NCBI GenBank assembly: GCA_019637555.1
Contig: JAHBVK010000011.1
Coordinates: 59,877-123,876 of the forward strand
DNA length: 64,000 nt
Direction of reading: 5' to 3'
Source: Anaerolineae bacterium
GTDB taxonomy: Bacteria; Chloroflexota; Anaerolineae; Aggregatilineales; UBA2796
Numbering within the stretch: the stretch's first letter is position 1; every line of letters starts with the position of its first letter. Shown here one piece after another: positions 22,201 to 29,761 of this stretch. The notes below the pieces were generated by a model that did no database searches, had not been told where the DNA came from, and worked only from the letters and a program-made list of their open reading frames with translations. The translations under genes were made by a program, and so were the position numbers.

Positions 22201-22503
22201 TCAGGTATCGAAGCGCTGCGCAATGCCGGGATCGACATCATTGCGGAAGGAAGCAACATTCTTGTTGATGTCGCTCTGCATCTCAACAGCACGACGGGAA
22301 AGATCATTCAGGCGTGCCTGCAAGTTCTGGATGTAGCTTTCAGCCGCTTTGCCTGTTCCGCCTAGAAAACCGGTTTTTACCAGTTGTTCAGCAACGTTGC
22401 CCAGCGTCTGTGCCATCTTCGTGTAGGATTCGCTTGCCGCAAGGAACACCTTAGCGGCGTTCTCCATACTGGCATATTCCATACTAATTTCTGGGGTAGC
22501 CAT
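22201..22503 (-). CDS. WXG100-like protein (FLG turn)
   Basis: 100 residues forming two predicted helices joined by KTGFLGGTGKAAESYIQNL, where Phe-Leu-Gly stands in for Trp-x-Gly of WXG100 proteins. ASMENAAKVFLAASESYTKMAQTLGNVAEQL and ARLNDLSRRAVEMQSDINKNV form the arms. WXG100 proteins usually pack as hairpin dimers and are exported by ESX/type VII systems. GAGGAGA is 10 nt before the ATG. Eighth gene of the operon. Confidence 0.75.
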   Translation of the reverse strand: MATPEISMEYASMENAAKVFLAASESYTKMAQTLGNVAEQLVKTGFLGGTGKAAESYIQNLQARLNDLSRRAVEMQSDINKNVASFRNDVDPGIAQRFDT

Positions 22504-22566
22504 GATTGGTATTCTCCTCTCTGCTCTGCTTTTCTCGGTTCAGTTCTACTCTGGTCGCTGGATTCG

Positions 22567-22869
22567 TTAGCGCGCGGTGATCGCGTCGATCTTCTGCACT
22601 GTGTCCAGCGTTTTGCTCAGTGCTTGGTTGACATCATTAAAGAGTGTGGTGATGTCCTCATTGAGCGTTTCAGCCAATTTTAGGAATTCTTCGTTCGAGG
22701 CGAAGAAGGCTTGTGCCGCTACACCGATCCAGTCGCCATCGACCAGTGGTTTCACCACGTTGCGGATGTTGTTCGCCTGATCCACTCCTTCTTGATGCTG
22801 CGTCCCGATGACTTGAATAGCGTTCGTCACGATATCCTCGTCAAAGTTGTAGGTAGCTGTCTGTGGCAT
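22567..22869 (-). CDS. WXG100 family protein (WIG turn)
   Basis: 100 residues. The hairpin turn VDGDWIGVAAQAFF has Trp47-Ile-Gly49, exactly the WXG100 position. The turn closely resembles GGWIGVGADRFF of the first gene of the operon, so the two are paralogues. The C-terminal helix (LAETLNEDITTLFNDVNQALSKTLDTVQKI) is long. AAAGGGTGA precedes the ATG. Probable ESX-type substrate or heterodimer partner. Confidence 0.85.
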   Translation of the reverse strand: MPQTATYNFDEDIVTNAIQVIGTQHQEGVDQANNIRNVVKPLVDGDWIGVAAQAFFASNEEFLKLAETLNEDITTLFNDVNQALSKTLDTVQKIDAITAR

Positions 22870-22904
22870 GAGAATTCACCCTTTCCTTGAATTGAAATCT
22901 TAGC

Positions 22905-23198
22905 TTAGATCGCTCTGATGCGGCGGTTCAGTTCTTCGTCCGCTTCTTGCGCCTTGTGCTTGGCGTTTTCCAGTTGGGCGCTCATGTTGTTCCACACGTT
23001 CTGCAAATCCTGCGTCAGCTTGATCTTGCGGCGCATTAGTTCCATGTACTTATCGGCGCTCTGTCCGGTGAAGCCATCAGACTCGAAGTTGCCGATATTC
23101 TCTTGCAGCAGCCCGATCAGGATGGCGATGATGTTTGCGCCTTCCTTGTACTGGGCGATGCTCTGGTCCACATCAGCGTATTTAATGCCGAAATCCAT
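22905..23198 (-). CDS. WXG100-like protein (FTG turn)
   Basis: 97 residues: the N-terminal helix IKYADVDQSIAQYKEGANIIAILIGLLQENI, then the turn ESDGFTGQSADKYMELM, with Phe-Thr-Gly at the WXG position, then a highly charged second helix ending EELNRRIRAI. The hairpin length and central aromatic-x-Gly are as in WXG100 proteins. GAGGTGA is 5 nt before the ATG. Sixth gene of the operon. Confidence 0.78.
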   Translation of the reverse strand: MDFGIKYADVDQSIAQYKEGANIIAILIGLLQENIGNFESDGFTGQSADKYMELMRRKIKLTQDLQNVWNNMSAQLENAKHKAQEADEELNRRIRAI

Positions 23199-23235
23199 CT
23201 CTCACCTCGTAAGTTGATCTGGTTTACGCTTGCCC

Positions 23236-23538
23236 TTAGCCTTGAATGACGAATAGTGAAGCGCACTCATCATCGTTCTGACCGATCAATTCGCTGATCT
23301 CTTTCAGCTTTTGATCCAGCACTTCCAGTTGTTGGATGATGTTTTGCGAATGCTTCAGTCCGGTGGATTGCCAGTAGTTGAGGCAGGATTTGCCCGCCTT
23401 ACCCTTGAAACTGGCGCTCATGCTTTCCACCGCATTGTTGATCTTCTGCAACTGCGATGCCAGTTCTTCGCGCTGATTGCCGCTTTTCTGGATCGCTGCT
23501 TGTACAGTCTCGTAGGTCATGTGTAGCAGGGTTGCCAT
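23236..23538 (-). CDS. WXG100-like protein (FKG turn)
   Basis: 100 residues. Helix 1 is REELASQLQKINNAVESMS, the turn is SFKGKAGKSCLNYWQST and helix 2 is NIIQQLEVLDQKLKEISELI. Phe-Lys-Gly occupies the Trp-x-Gly position and an aromatic pair (YW) follows, as in several WXG100 subgroups. Two cysteines (52 and 92) could link subunits. AAGGGA lies upstream of the ATG; an internal ATG at codon 7 is also possible. Confidence 0.75.
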   Translation of the reverse strand: MATLLHMTYETVQAAIQKSGNQREELASQLQKINNAVESMSASFKGKAGKSCLNYWQSTGLKHSQNIIQQLEVLDQKLKEISELIGQNDDECASLFVIQG

Positions 23539-23574
23539 ACGGATATTGTCCCTTTTTCTAGCTCAGTGATTGAC

Positions 23575-23928
23575 TTAGTTATCCGCCATCGCGGTAGAAG
23601 CCAGTCCCTGCGCTTCGGAAGCGAACTTCTCGAAGTCGCCGGAGATCGCCGCATCAGCCGCATCCAGCACGTTCATGGCGATGTCCATATACTGTACCAC
23701 CGCCCCGCCGACATCGATCACGGTGACCAGCGACGGACGCATACTCTGGTATACGCTGATCACAGGTCCGGTAAATGCCGCCGCACCGGGGATGGCGGAG
23801 GCTACGCCTAGCGCCACGCATGTGCCGTCGCAGACATCTTGAATCGTGTTCAGGGTACTCAATACATCGCTAGCCGTACCGACCACATCACGAATAGTAT
23901 CGAAGACTACACCGATTTCGTCAGCCAT
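23575..23928 (-). CDS. Small hydrophobic helical protein in the WXG100 operon
   Basis: 117 residues. Unlike its neighbours it has a hydrophobic, Gly/Ala-rich centre (CVALGVASAIPGAAAFTGPVI) that could cross or enter a membrane, and two close cysteines (33 and 37). The ends are amphipathic helices. No family recognised. It starts 36 bp before the FKG gene, with AGGAG upstream. It could be a membrane-active partner or a pore-like substrate; this is inference. Confidence 0.65.
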   Translation of the reverse strand: MADEIGVVFDTIRDVVGTASDVLSTLNTIQDVCDGTCVALGVASAIPGAAAFTGPVISVYQSMRPSLVTVIDVGGAVVQYMDIAMNVLDAADAAISGDFEKFASEAQGLASTAMADN

Positions 23929-23939
23929 TTCATACGCTC

Positions 23940-24257
23940 CTAGTAAATCGCGTCAACTAGCGCGCCGACAGGGTTGGTTAAAGCTTCGATGATTGCCTGA
24001 ATGGCGTCGATAACCGCATTGACCGCATCGAAGAACGCATCAATCACGGCAATAATAGGTTTGAGTTCGTTCAGAATCTTCTCAATCACCACGTCTTTGA
24101 ACTGGCGGGCGAAGTCGCCGATCCAGGCTGCAAAGTCGAACAATGGGGAGAGGATTCTGTCCAGTGCTTCCCGGATAAGGCGGTTCGCATCTAGCCAGCC
24201 TTGAATTTTGTCTACCCACTCAAACAGTTCATCAAGTGGTCCTGCAATCGTTGACAT
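23940..24257 (-). CDS. Amphipathic helical protein with WIG motif in the WXG100 operon
   Basis: 105 residues, strongly amphipathic throughout (ELFEWVDKIQGWLDANRLIREALDRIL; LKPIIAVIDAFFDAVNAVIDAIQAIIEAL). A WIG tripeptide is present at residues 45-47 (FDFAAWIGDFARQF), the position expected for WXG100 proteins, but the C-terminal helix is much more hydrophobic than usual. GGAGGA lies 7 nt before the ATG. It ends 11 bp before the next gene. Probably a divergent member of the group. Confidence 0.68.
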   Translation of the reverse strand: MSTIAGPLDELFEWVDKIQGWLDANRLIREALDRILSPLFDFAAWIGDFARQFKDVVIEKILNELKPIIAVIDAFFDAVNAVIDAIQAIIEALTNPVGALVDAIY

Positions 24258-24323
24258 GAGTTCCTCCGCTCAGGTTAGTTGTTAGGTCGGGTTAATCTGC
24301 TAATAGAATGGCGTAATGTTCGC

Positions 24324-24617
24324 TTAGCCGAACAAATTACTGCCGTCCTGATCGCCAGTCTGAATGTCGCCCATCGCGCCAGCCACGTCCTTTGCTAGTT
24401 CTTCCAGCAAGGTCTGCGCGTTGAGCAAGCCGTTGAACATACGTCCACGCAGTGTTTCGCTCCATTGCTGACCAGTCTGGTGTACCAGTGCGCCAGCATC
24501 GATCTTTTCCGCAACTTGGCGTAAGTGCTGGGCTGCCTGTCCAAACCAGTCAGCGGCATCACCAAGCGCGGTGACCATATCCTGTGCGCCTTCATAATCC
24601 ATCTGTAAATCGGGCAT
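24324..24617 (-). CDS. WXG100-like protein (second gene of operon)
   Basis: 97 residues. Helix 1 is YEGAQDMVTALGDAADWFGQAAQHLRQVAEKI, the turn region is ALVHQTGQQWSETLRGRMFN and helix 2 is LLNAQTLLEELAKDVAGAM. The WXG tripeptide itself is absent; Gly-x-x-Trp and a nearby Gly occupy the turn. The acidic, flexible end GDIQTGDQDGSNLFG recalls the unstructured tail carrying secretion signals in ESX substrates, but a YxxxD/E signal is not evident. Confidence 0.72.
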   Translation of the reverse strand: MPDLQMDYEGAQDMVTALGDAADWFGQAAQHLRQVAEKIDAGALVHQTGQQWSETLRGRMFNGLLNAQTLLEELAKDVAGAMGDIQTGDQDGSNLFG

Positions 24618-24653
24618 AGGGTTGTGCTCCTATTTTTCGGTATGTGCTTACAA

Positions 24654-24965
24654 CTATTGGGGACCGCGCTGGGCGATGGAGATCACGCGGTGGAACTGCT
24701 CTTCGATGGTCTTATGACCGGTGTTGGCAGTCTGTGCTGATTGCTCGAAGTAGTCGTGGAGTTGTTTCAGCTTGGGCAAGATTTCGTTTTCCATCACATC
24801 GAAAAAACGATCCGCGCCCACGCCGATCCAACCGCCGTCGCGCAGCGGTGCGAGCTTCGCTTCCAAGTTAGCCCGCTTTTCATCGACCTCGGCGGCAAGC
24901 TGGTCGAAGGTTGCTCCGATTTGTTGGAGCTGTTCGCCATCTGCCTGAAATAAGTGACTTGGCAT
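24654..24965 (-). CDS. WXG100 family protein (first gene of operon, WIG turn)
   Basis: 103 residues. Helix 1 is ADGEQLQQIGATFDQLAAEVDEKRANLEAKL, the turn is LRDGGWIGVGADRFF with Trp46-Ile-Gly48, and helix 2 is MENEILPKLKQLHDYFEQSAQTAN. A canonical WXG100 hairpin. It has the strongest ribosome-binding site of the operon (AAGGAGGA 7 nt before the ATG). A perfect 8-bp inverted repeat lies just before that site. The gene is divergent from polyphosphate kinase 2. Confidence 0.88.
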   Translation of the reverse strand: MPSHLFQADGEQLQQIGATFDQLAAEVDEKRANLEAKLAPLRDGGWIGVGADRFFDVMENEILPKLKQLHDYFEQSAQTANTGHKTIEEQFHRVISIAQRGPQ

Positions 24966-24982
24966 TACTCATCCTCCTTCAT

Positions 24983-25002
24983 TCTCGAATAGGCATTCGA
25001 GA
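24983..25002 (-). promoter_or_regulatory. Inverted repeat in the WXG100 operon leader
   Basis: TCTCGAAT-GCCT-ATTCGAGA on the minus strand, a perfect 8-bp palindrome with a 4-nt centre, ending 2 nt before the Shine-Dalgarno region. It could be an operator or an RNA hairpin affecting translation. AT-rich sequence (TATATATGCTAT) lies just upstream. Confidence 0.5.
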
Positions 25003-25230
25003 TATGGATAGCATATATACAATCGCTGCTAATTTGGAATCCCAACAAAATAAAAGATAGTAAATAAAATGAGAGCGTCTCTGCTCAATCTTGCCTGAGA
25101 CCCCACACAGCGATGTATCAGCCACCCCTCCGAACCGCGAATCAGGGGTACAATGCGCGACTGAGTTGCAGCCGGGAAATGCTGTCTGAAGTAGATCCCC
25201 AAAAAAGTTACACTGTCGGAGCAAGTAGTT

Positions 25231-26043
25231 ATGAGCAAGAAGCAGCCGCTTATTCCAGCTTTTGATGAAAAGGTCGATTTACGCGATTACGATCCTGACT
25301 ATACGGGCAAATTCAGCAGCGAGGATGAAGCTGAACATGACCGTAAGCGGGATCTGGAAAAGCTGCACAAATTGCAGGAGACCTTTTACGCCGAGCAAAA
25401 ACACTCTCTGTTGATCATCTTTCAAGCGACGGACACAGGCGGCAAAGATGGGGCGATTGAACATGTCTTTCGCGGTGTGAATCCGGCGGGCGTGGTGGTG
25501 ACCTCGTTCAAAAAGCCGAGCGAGGAAGAACTAGCACATGACTATCTGTGGCGCGTGCATCCGCATACCCCGCGCAGGGGCATGATCAGTGTGTTCAACC
25601 GCAGCCATTACGAGGATGTACTGGTGGTGCGCGTTCACGATCTAGTTCCCAAAAAAGTGTGGAAGAAACGCTTCGATCAGATTAATGACTTCGAGCGGAT
25701 GCTCTATGAAAATGGCACGACCATCCTCAAATTTTATCTGCACATCAGCAAGGGTGAACAGAAACGTCGTCTGGAATCCCGACGGGACGACCCGGAAAAG
25801 CAGTGGAAGTTCAACGTTGGGGATTTGGAAGAACGCAAATACTGGGATCAGTATCAGGAAGCGTACGAGGACGTGCTGACCAAGTGCAATTTCGAGCACG
25901 CGCCATGGCACATCGTGCCTGCCAACAATAAATGGTATCGTGATTATGTGATCGCCAAGACGATTGGCGACACCATCGACGCCATGGACTGCAAGTATCC
26001 GAAGCCTACCGAGGATATTGCCAGCATCGTGATCCCTGATTAA
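25231..26043 (+). CDS. ppk2: Polyphosphate kinase 2 family protein
   Basis: 270 residues. Transfers phosphate between polyphosphate and nucleotides. Seen: Walker-A-like ATDTGGKDGA at residues 66-75 (Lys72, Asp73), the lid-type segment RVHPHTPRRGMISVFNRSHYEDVLVVRVH containing the Walker B region, and a late KFNVGDLEERKYWDQYQEAYEDVL typical of single-domain PPK2. Whether it favours AMP, ADP or other acceptors is not certain. Divergent from the WXG100 operon; TACAAT at 25149-25154 may be its -10 box. Confidence 0.92.
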   Translation: MSKKQPLIPAFDEKVDLRDYDPDYTGKFSSEDEAEHDRKRDLEKLHKLQETFYAEQKHSLLIIFQATDTGGKDGAIEHVFRGVNPAGVVVTSFKKPSEEELAHDYLWRVHPHTPRRGMISVFNRSHYEDVLVVRVHDLVPKKVWKKRFDQINDFERMLYENGTTILKFYLHISKGEQKRRLESRRDDPEKQWKFNVGDLEERKYWDQYQEAYEDVLTKCNFEHAPWHIVPANNKWYRDYVIAKTIGDTIDAMDCKYPKPTEDIASIVIPD

Positions 26044-26180
26044 GTGTTCTATCAGTTCTATCATCGTCAATCGAACCAGTTGACGGCAATTAGCCTTGAT
26101 GATACGCTGATCAGACCTGAGTACCGTTGAACTAATTACCAGCGCGTTACCCCGTCCGCTGAAAGAAAGCGTGCGCCGCC

Positions 26181-26984
26181 ATGACTGATGCCGAAGTCGC
26201 TATCCTGAGCCTCTTAGCCGAAGGACCCATGTTCGACCATACGCTGAACGAATTAATCGAGCAGCGTGGCTTGCGACGCTGGACGGCGATTGGTTCTTCG
26301 TCCATGTACTACGTGCTAGAAAAACTCGAAAAACAGGGGCTGGTCAGAAAAGTCTCCGAGGATGCCGGACGGCGCAAATTCAGGATCACCTCGGCGGGCG
26401 TAGGCGTACTGCAAACCGCGATGGTCGATCTGCTGGGTACGCCGCATCCTTATGATAAATACTTCGAGCTGGGGCTGGCGAATCTACACATTCTGAGGAC
26501 TAGCCAAGTGCGTGCCTCGTTGTTGAGCCGCCAGCAAGAACTGAGCAGCAGCATTGATCGCTTGAGCGAAGGTTTGCTCAAAGAGATCGTTAAGGATGAC
26601 AGCTTTCAAGTGCGCGGCATGTTCTCCCACCGCATCGCCATGATGCGCGCCGAATTGAACTGGCTGGAGGACTTCATCAAGCAGTGGGAAGCGCAGGCAA
26701 AGCCCGATCCCGAAGTAGTCATCGAGCCAGCCGATATTCCCCGCTCGCGTCAGGTGGTGCTGCCGCACGATCCCGATTCTGTGCATAAGCAGTCCACCAA
26801 AGTGGAGGCGGGCGAGAAACGTGCCACGCCACCATCATCACGCGGCAAGACTGGCAAACTGAAGACCATGGTCGATCCCGATAAAACGGGACCGCTGCGC
26901 GTGGAGACGAAGAAGAACGAAAAGACCGAGAAACTCTCGCCCGACGATCTCAAACACCGATCCGATCATCAAGACCGAGATTGA
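26181..26984 (+). CDS. PadR family transcriptional regulator with long charged tail
   Basis: 267 residues. The winged-helix N-terminus (AEVAILSLLAEGPMFDHTLNELIEQRG...SSSMYYVLEKLEKQGLVRKV, AGRRKFRITSAGVGVL) is PadR. A helical dimerisation region continues to about residue 180. The last ~85 residues are a low-complexity Lys/Asp/Glu/Pro tail, unusual for PadR proteins, which normally end at 110-200 residues. Target unknown. Confidence 0.87.
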   Translation: MTDAEVAILSLLAEGPMFDHTLNELIEQRGLRRWTAIGSSSMYYVLEKLEKQGLVRKVSEDAGRRKFRITSAGVGVLQTAMVDLLGTPHPYDKYFELGLANLHILRTSQVRASLLSRQQELSSSIDRLSEGLLKEIVKDDSFQVRGMFSHRIAMMRAELNWLEDFIKQWEAQAKPDPEVVIEPADIPRSRQVVLPHDPDSVHKQSTKVEAGEKRATPPSSRGKTGKLKTMVDPDKTGPLRVETKKNEKTEKLSPDDLKHRSDHQDRD

Positions 26985-27072
26985 GAGCGATTTGATGAGT
27001 AGTGGTGGTGATCTCAACTCATTGCTCATCACTCATTACTCGTTAGCAGCTTATTTTCCACATTGATTGCTG

Positions 27073-27549
27073 ATGCCCGTAGACTTCAGTGTGCGCCCCG
27101 TCACGCTGGCAGATGCCGCCGCCTTGCAGCGTGCCTGCTACCCCTATAACTCGCTGGATGCCGTACGCGAGTTACTACAACGCGCCCTGGGCTTGTCGCA
27201 GCGTGGGCGGGGACTCGGAGTGGTAGCAGTGCGCGGCATGGATCACGATCAAGAGGTTCTTGGCTACGGGCAATTGACGCTATGGCCGCGTGCTGCCGAA
27301 ATCAGCGATCTGATCGTCACCGAGTTAGAGCGTAATCAGGGCATCGGATCGGGGATCATCTACGCGCTGCTGGATAAATGTCGGCTGTGGCATTTGAATA
27401 AGGTGGAAATCGGCGCGGCGCTGACCAATCCGCGTGCGCTGTCGCTGTATCGTCGACTCCACTTCATGGACGATCGCATCGTCGATCTCGATCTCGGCAA
27501 CGGGTTGGAGCCAGTCATGTATCTGACGATGCGCTTGGATGAGGTATGA
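27073..27549 (+). CDS. GNAT family acetyltransferase
   Basis: 158 residues. FSVRPVTLADAAALQRACYP opens the fold, followed by LGYGQLTLWPRAAEISDLIVTELERNQGIGSGIIYALLDKC with the acetyl-CoA loop RNQGIGSGI, and the family-typical ALTNPRALSLYRRLHFMDDR. The ATG at 27073 was preferred over upstream TTG/CTG codons. Located 88 bp after the PadR gene, possibly cotranscribed. Substrate unknown. Confidence 0.87.
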   Translation: MPVDFSVRPVTLADAAALQRACYPYNSLDAVRELLQRALGLSQRGRGLGVVAVRGMDHDQEVLGYGQLTLWPRAAEISDLIVTELERNQGIGSGIIYALLDKCRLWHLNKVEIGAALTNPRALSLYRRLHFMDDRIVDLDLGNGLEPVMYLTMRLDEV

Positions 27550-27642
27550 TTGGCTGGCAAAGACAGATTACCAAAATTCAGGGCGAGGACTCGCCCCGCC
27601 CTCATTCATTCTCGACCATTTCGCCGATGCACACCTCGCCTG

Positions 27643-28575
27643 TTATTCCGCAGGTGCATCCGGCGACACCACCACCTCGAAGGCGCTGCCGGGAACAGAT
27701 TTTAGCTGATTCAGATCGTCGTCATCCCAATCAGGGCTGCTTGCTCCACTGATGAACCAATCCGAGCCGTTATCCGCCACGATCATGCCGTATTTGCGGA
27801 GCGCCTCAAGGATCACGCGGCTGGCTCCGGTGAAGCCCGAAATGTCGTAATCTGCTTTCAAGCGAACGCGCAATCCCATCGGCGGTAAGTTGGGATCGTC
27901 GTCGTCGGAGGCGAAGTGACGGGCGGGATAGATGTAACTACTTTGCGACTCGCTGACGGTGAAGCGTAAGGCATGTTCAATCATGCCAGCAGTGACCTCA
28001 TCGTAGCGCACCAGTCCGGGTAGAATGGGCAGTCCAGCAGCATCAGCGGATGTCCAGCCTTCGGGTCGCAATTCGTTGGAATTCAGGTCCCACTTCGCGC
28101 CGGATTCCGCTGTCCAGCCGTCATCGATCTGGCGGGCAGCGTAGAGTTCGTACAACATGCACGTGCCTGTTTGCACGACCAGTACATGCATATCGCCGCC
28201 TGCTTCTACAGGAGCATCTAGAGGAATCGGGAAGGGACCCGGATCGCTTTCGTCGCCATAAGCGTCATAGGTGATCGGCACCATTGGCTGATCTTCTGCC
28301 ACGACGATGTAGGGGATGCCATAGGTGGGATCGGAGCCGAAGTCGGGATGCAGATTGGTATCAGCGCCGATGCTGGCGATGAAGTTGTCGGAGTTGGGAT
28401 GTACTGCCCAGTCCGTCACTTCTTGATTCCACGGGTTATCTTCCGGGAAAACGGAGCAATCACCGAATTTACCAGCAGCGTGGACTGGCGTTGGTTGAGA
28501 GGAGATGGGCACTAACAATAGGAGAAGAAGCGATGCTACAAGTAAGGCGATACGCGCTTGTTTTGAAGTAAACAT
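27643..28575 (-). CDS. Secreted protein of unknown function (NPWNQ-type family)
   Basis: 310 residues with a signal peptide (ARIALLVASLLLLLLVPIS, cleavage likely after VHA). The mature part begins CSVFPEDNPWNQEVTDWAVHP and contains LHPDFGSDPTYGIPYIVV, GWTSADAAGLPILPGLVRYDE, PPMGLRVRLKADYDISG and YGMIVADNGSDWFISGA. I recognise this as a recurrent family of extracellular bacterial proteins without an assigned activity. Two cysteines (mature start and VQTGTCMLYEL) may form a disulfide. Convergent with the acetyltransferase gene. Confidence 0.82.
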   Translation of the reverse strand: MFTSKQARIALLVASLLLLLLVPISSQPTPVHAAGKFGDCSVFPEDNPWNQEVTDWAVHPNSDNFIASIGADTNLHPDFGSDPTYGIPYIVVAEDQPMVPITYDAYGDESDPGPFPIPLDAPVEAGGDMHVLVVQTGTCMLYELYAARQIDDGWTAESGAKWDLNSNELRPEGWTSADAAGLPILPGLVRYDEVTAGMIEHALRFTVSESQSSYIYPARHFASDDDDPNLPPMGLRVRLKADYDISGFTGASRVILEALRKYGMIVADNGSDWFISGASSPDWDDDDLNQLKSVPGSAFEVVVSPDAPAE

Positions 28576-28833
28576 AGAAACCTCTTACCTTATGATGGTA
28601 CGTCAATTCTACGGACTCTCATTTGTTTGAAGCCAATAAGTAATGCCTTTGCCGAAAAATAACAGACTAGCTTTCAAAGGCTAATTCTGCCTTCTGTATT
28701 CTGTGTGGACGTAGTCATTGCTGATTGCTAAGTTAACCACAAAGAGTAACTTTGCGTGTACTGTCACTCCGACTAATTCTTCCTTATCATAGTTATGATA
28801 TACAAGTTACTGCACGCTGTGGACCTAACCCTT

Positions 28834-29592
28834 ATGAAACGCTTGCTAGCTCAGATCGCGGTGATATTCGGCATTCTCATTCTGGTACTCCCTTTGACTA
28901 CAGTCCAAGCCGATACGGGACCTAAACCGACGATGGAATTTACGTTCGAGTTTCAGGGGCAACCTATTGCCATTATCGGTGGAGAGCAGCTTCAATGTGA
29001 TGATCCCACCTGCAGCGATGGAAAACCGCTACAGGTGGGTGGTCCGCAGCGGTTCTATTGCACCGCTGATAGCTGTCAATCGCTGGCTTACGGGTACAAG
29101 CCTTATCACAAACTAATCATCCAATTTGCTGACGGTACACGTGAGAGCAATGTCTTCCAGAAGCGTGCATTCAGTGCCGTATATATCGTTAAAGTTACGG
29201 AATCGGGACTGGAAGTTGAGGAGACTTACGCGAACGTCAACGTATTGCCCTCACTTCTCATTACGCTGGTCATTGAGACGTTTGTCGCCGCTGTGTATCT
29301 GGCTATCATTCGGTTGCAACGTACAGCGCTGAAGTGGGTGCCAGTTGCCAGCCTGATCACGCTGCCGCTGGTATGGTTTTTCATACTAAGGTCATCGTTG
29401 CCAACGGTGACGGCAATTGTGTTAGCCGAAGCCTTCGCGGTCGTCTTTGAGGCAATTTTCTTGTACGGCTTGAATCGCAACACCTTGCCGCTTAAACACG
29501 CTGTCATTATGAGCCTAATAATGAATGCAGCCAGCTTTCTGATTCCCCTGTTTCTGACGATACTCATCCCTGTGCCATTTCTACCCTTCTAA
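28834..29592 (+). CDS. Exported membrane protein with TGPKPTM-type ectodomain
   Basis: About 252 residues. Signal segment MKRLLAQIAVIFGILILVLP, then the ectodomain opening ADTGPKPTMEFTFEFQGQPI with four or more cysteines (LQCDDPTC, FYCTADSC), then about four C-terminal membrane helices (SLLITLVIETFVAAVYLAI; SLITLPLVWFFIL and so on). The TGPKPTM motif after the signal peptide is seen in a family of bacterial membrane proteins of unknown function. The ATG at 28834 was chosen to put the signal peptide at the N-terminus; the frame opens at 28795. Confidence 0.72.
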   Translation: MKRLLAQIAVIFGILILVLPLTTVQADTGPKPTMEFTFEFQGQPIAIIGGEQLQCDDPTCSDGKPLQVGGPQRFYCTADSCQSLAYGYKPYHKLIIQFADGTRESNVFQKRAFSAVYIVKVTESGLEVEETYANVNVLPSLLITLVIETFVAAVYLAIIRLQRTALKWVPVASLITLPLVWFFILRSSLPTVTAIVLAEAFAVVFEAIFLYGLNRNTLPLKHAVIMSLIMNAASFLIPLFLTILIPVPFLPF

Positions 29593-29716
29593 TTCTATCT
29601 GTATTGATTGCGTCATTAGTGTGTGCCTATGCCGACCGAAACGGGCAACTGGTATAGGCATGGATCAACACTTGCTTCTATTATCAAGTCCAGCCGTCTG
29701 ATTCCAGTCGCACTCA

Positions 29717-29725
29717 TGATACAAT
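29717..29725 (+). promoter_or_regulatory. Extended -10 element upstream of mtaB
   Basis: TG-A-TACAAT with hexamer at 29720-29725, 37 nt before the start codon. No good -35 box, as expected for extended -10 promoters. Confidence 0.5.
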
Positions 29726-29761
29726 GCAGCGCAAGGTCACAAGTAAGCGAATCACTACCTA

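Noticed and set aside
20407..24965. A complete ESX/type VII secretion system
   Set aside because: No FtsK/SpoIIIE-type ATPase, EccB/D/E-like membrane protein or mycosin is encoded anywhere in the window; only substrate-like proteins and two unassigned partners are present.
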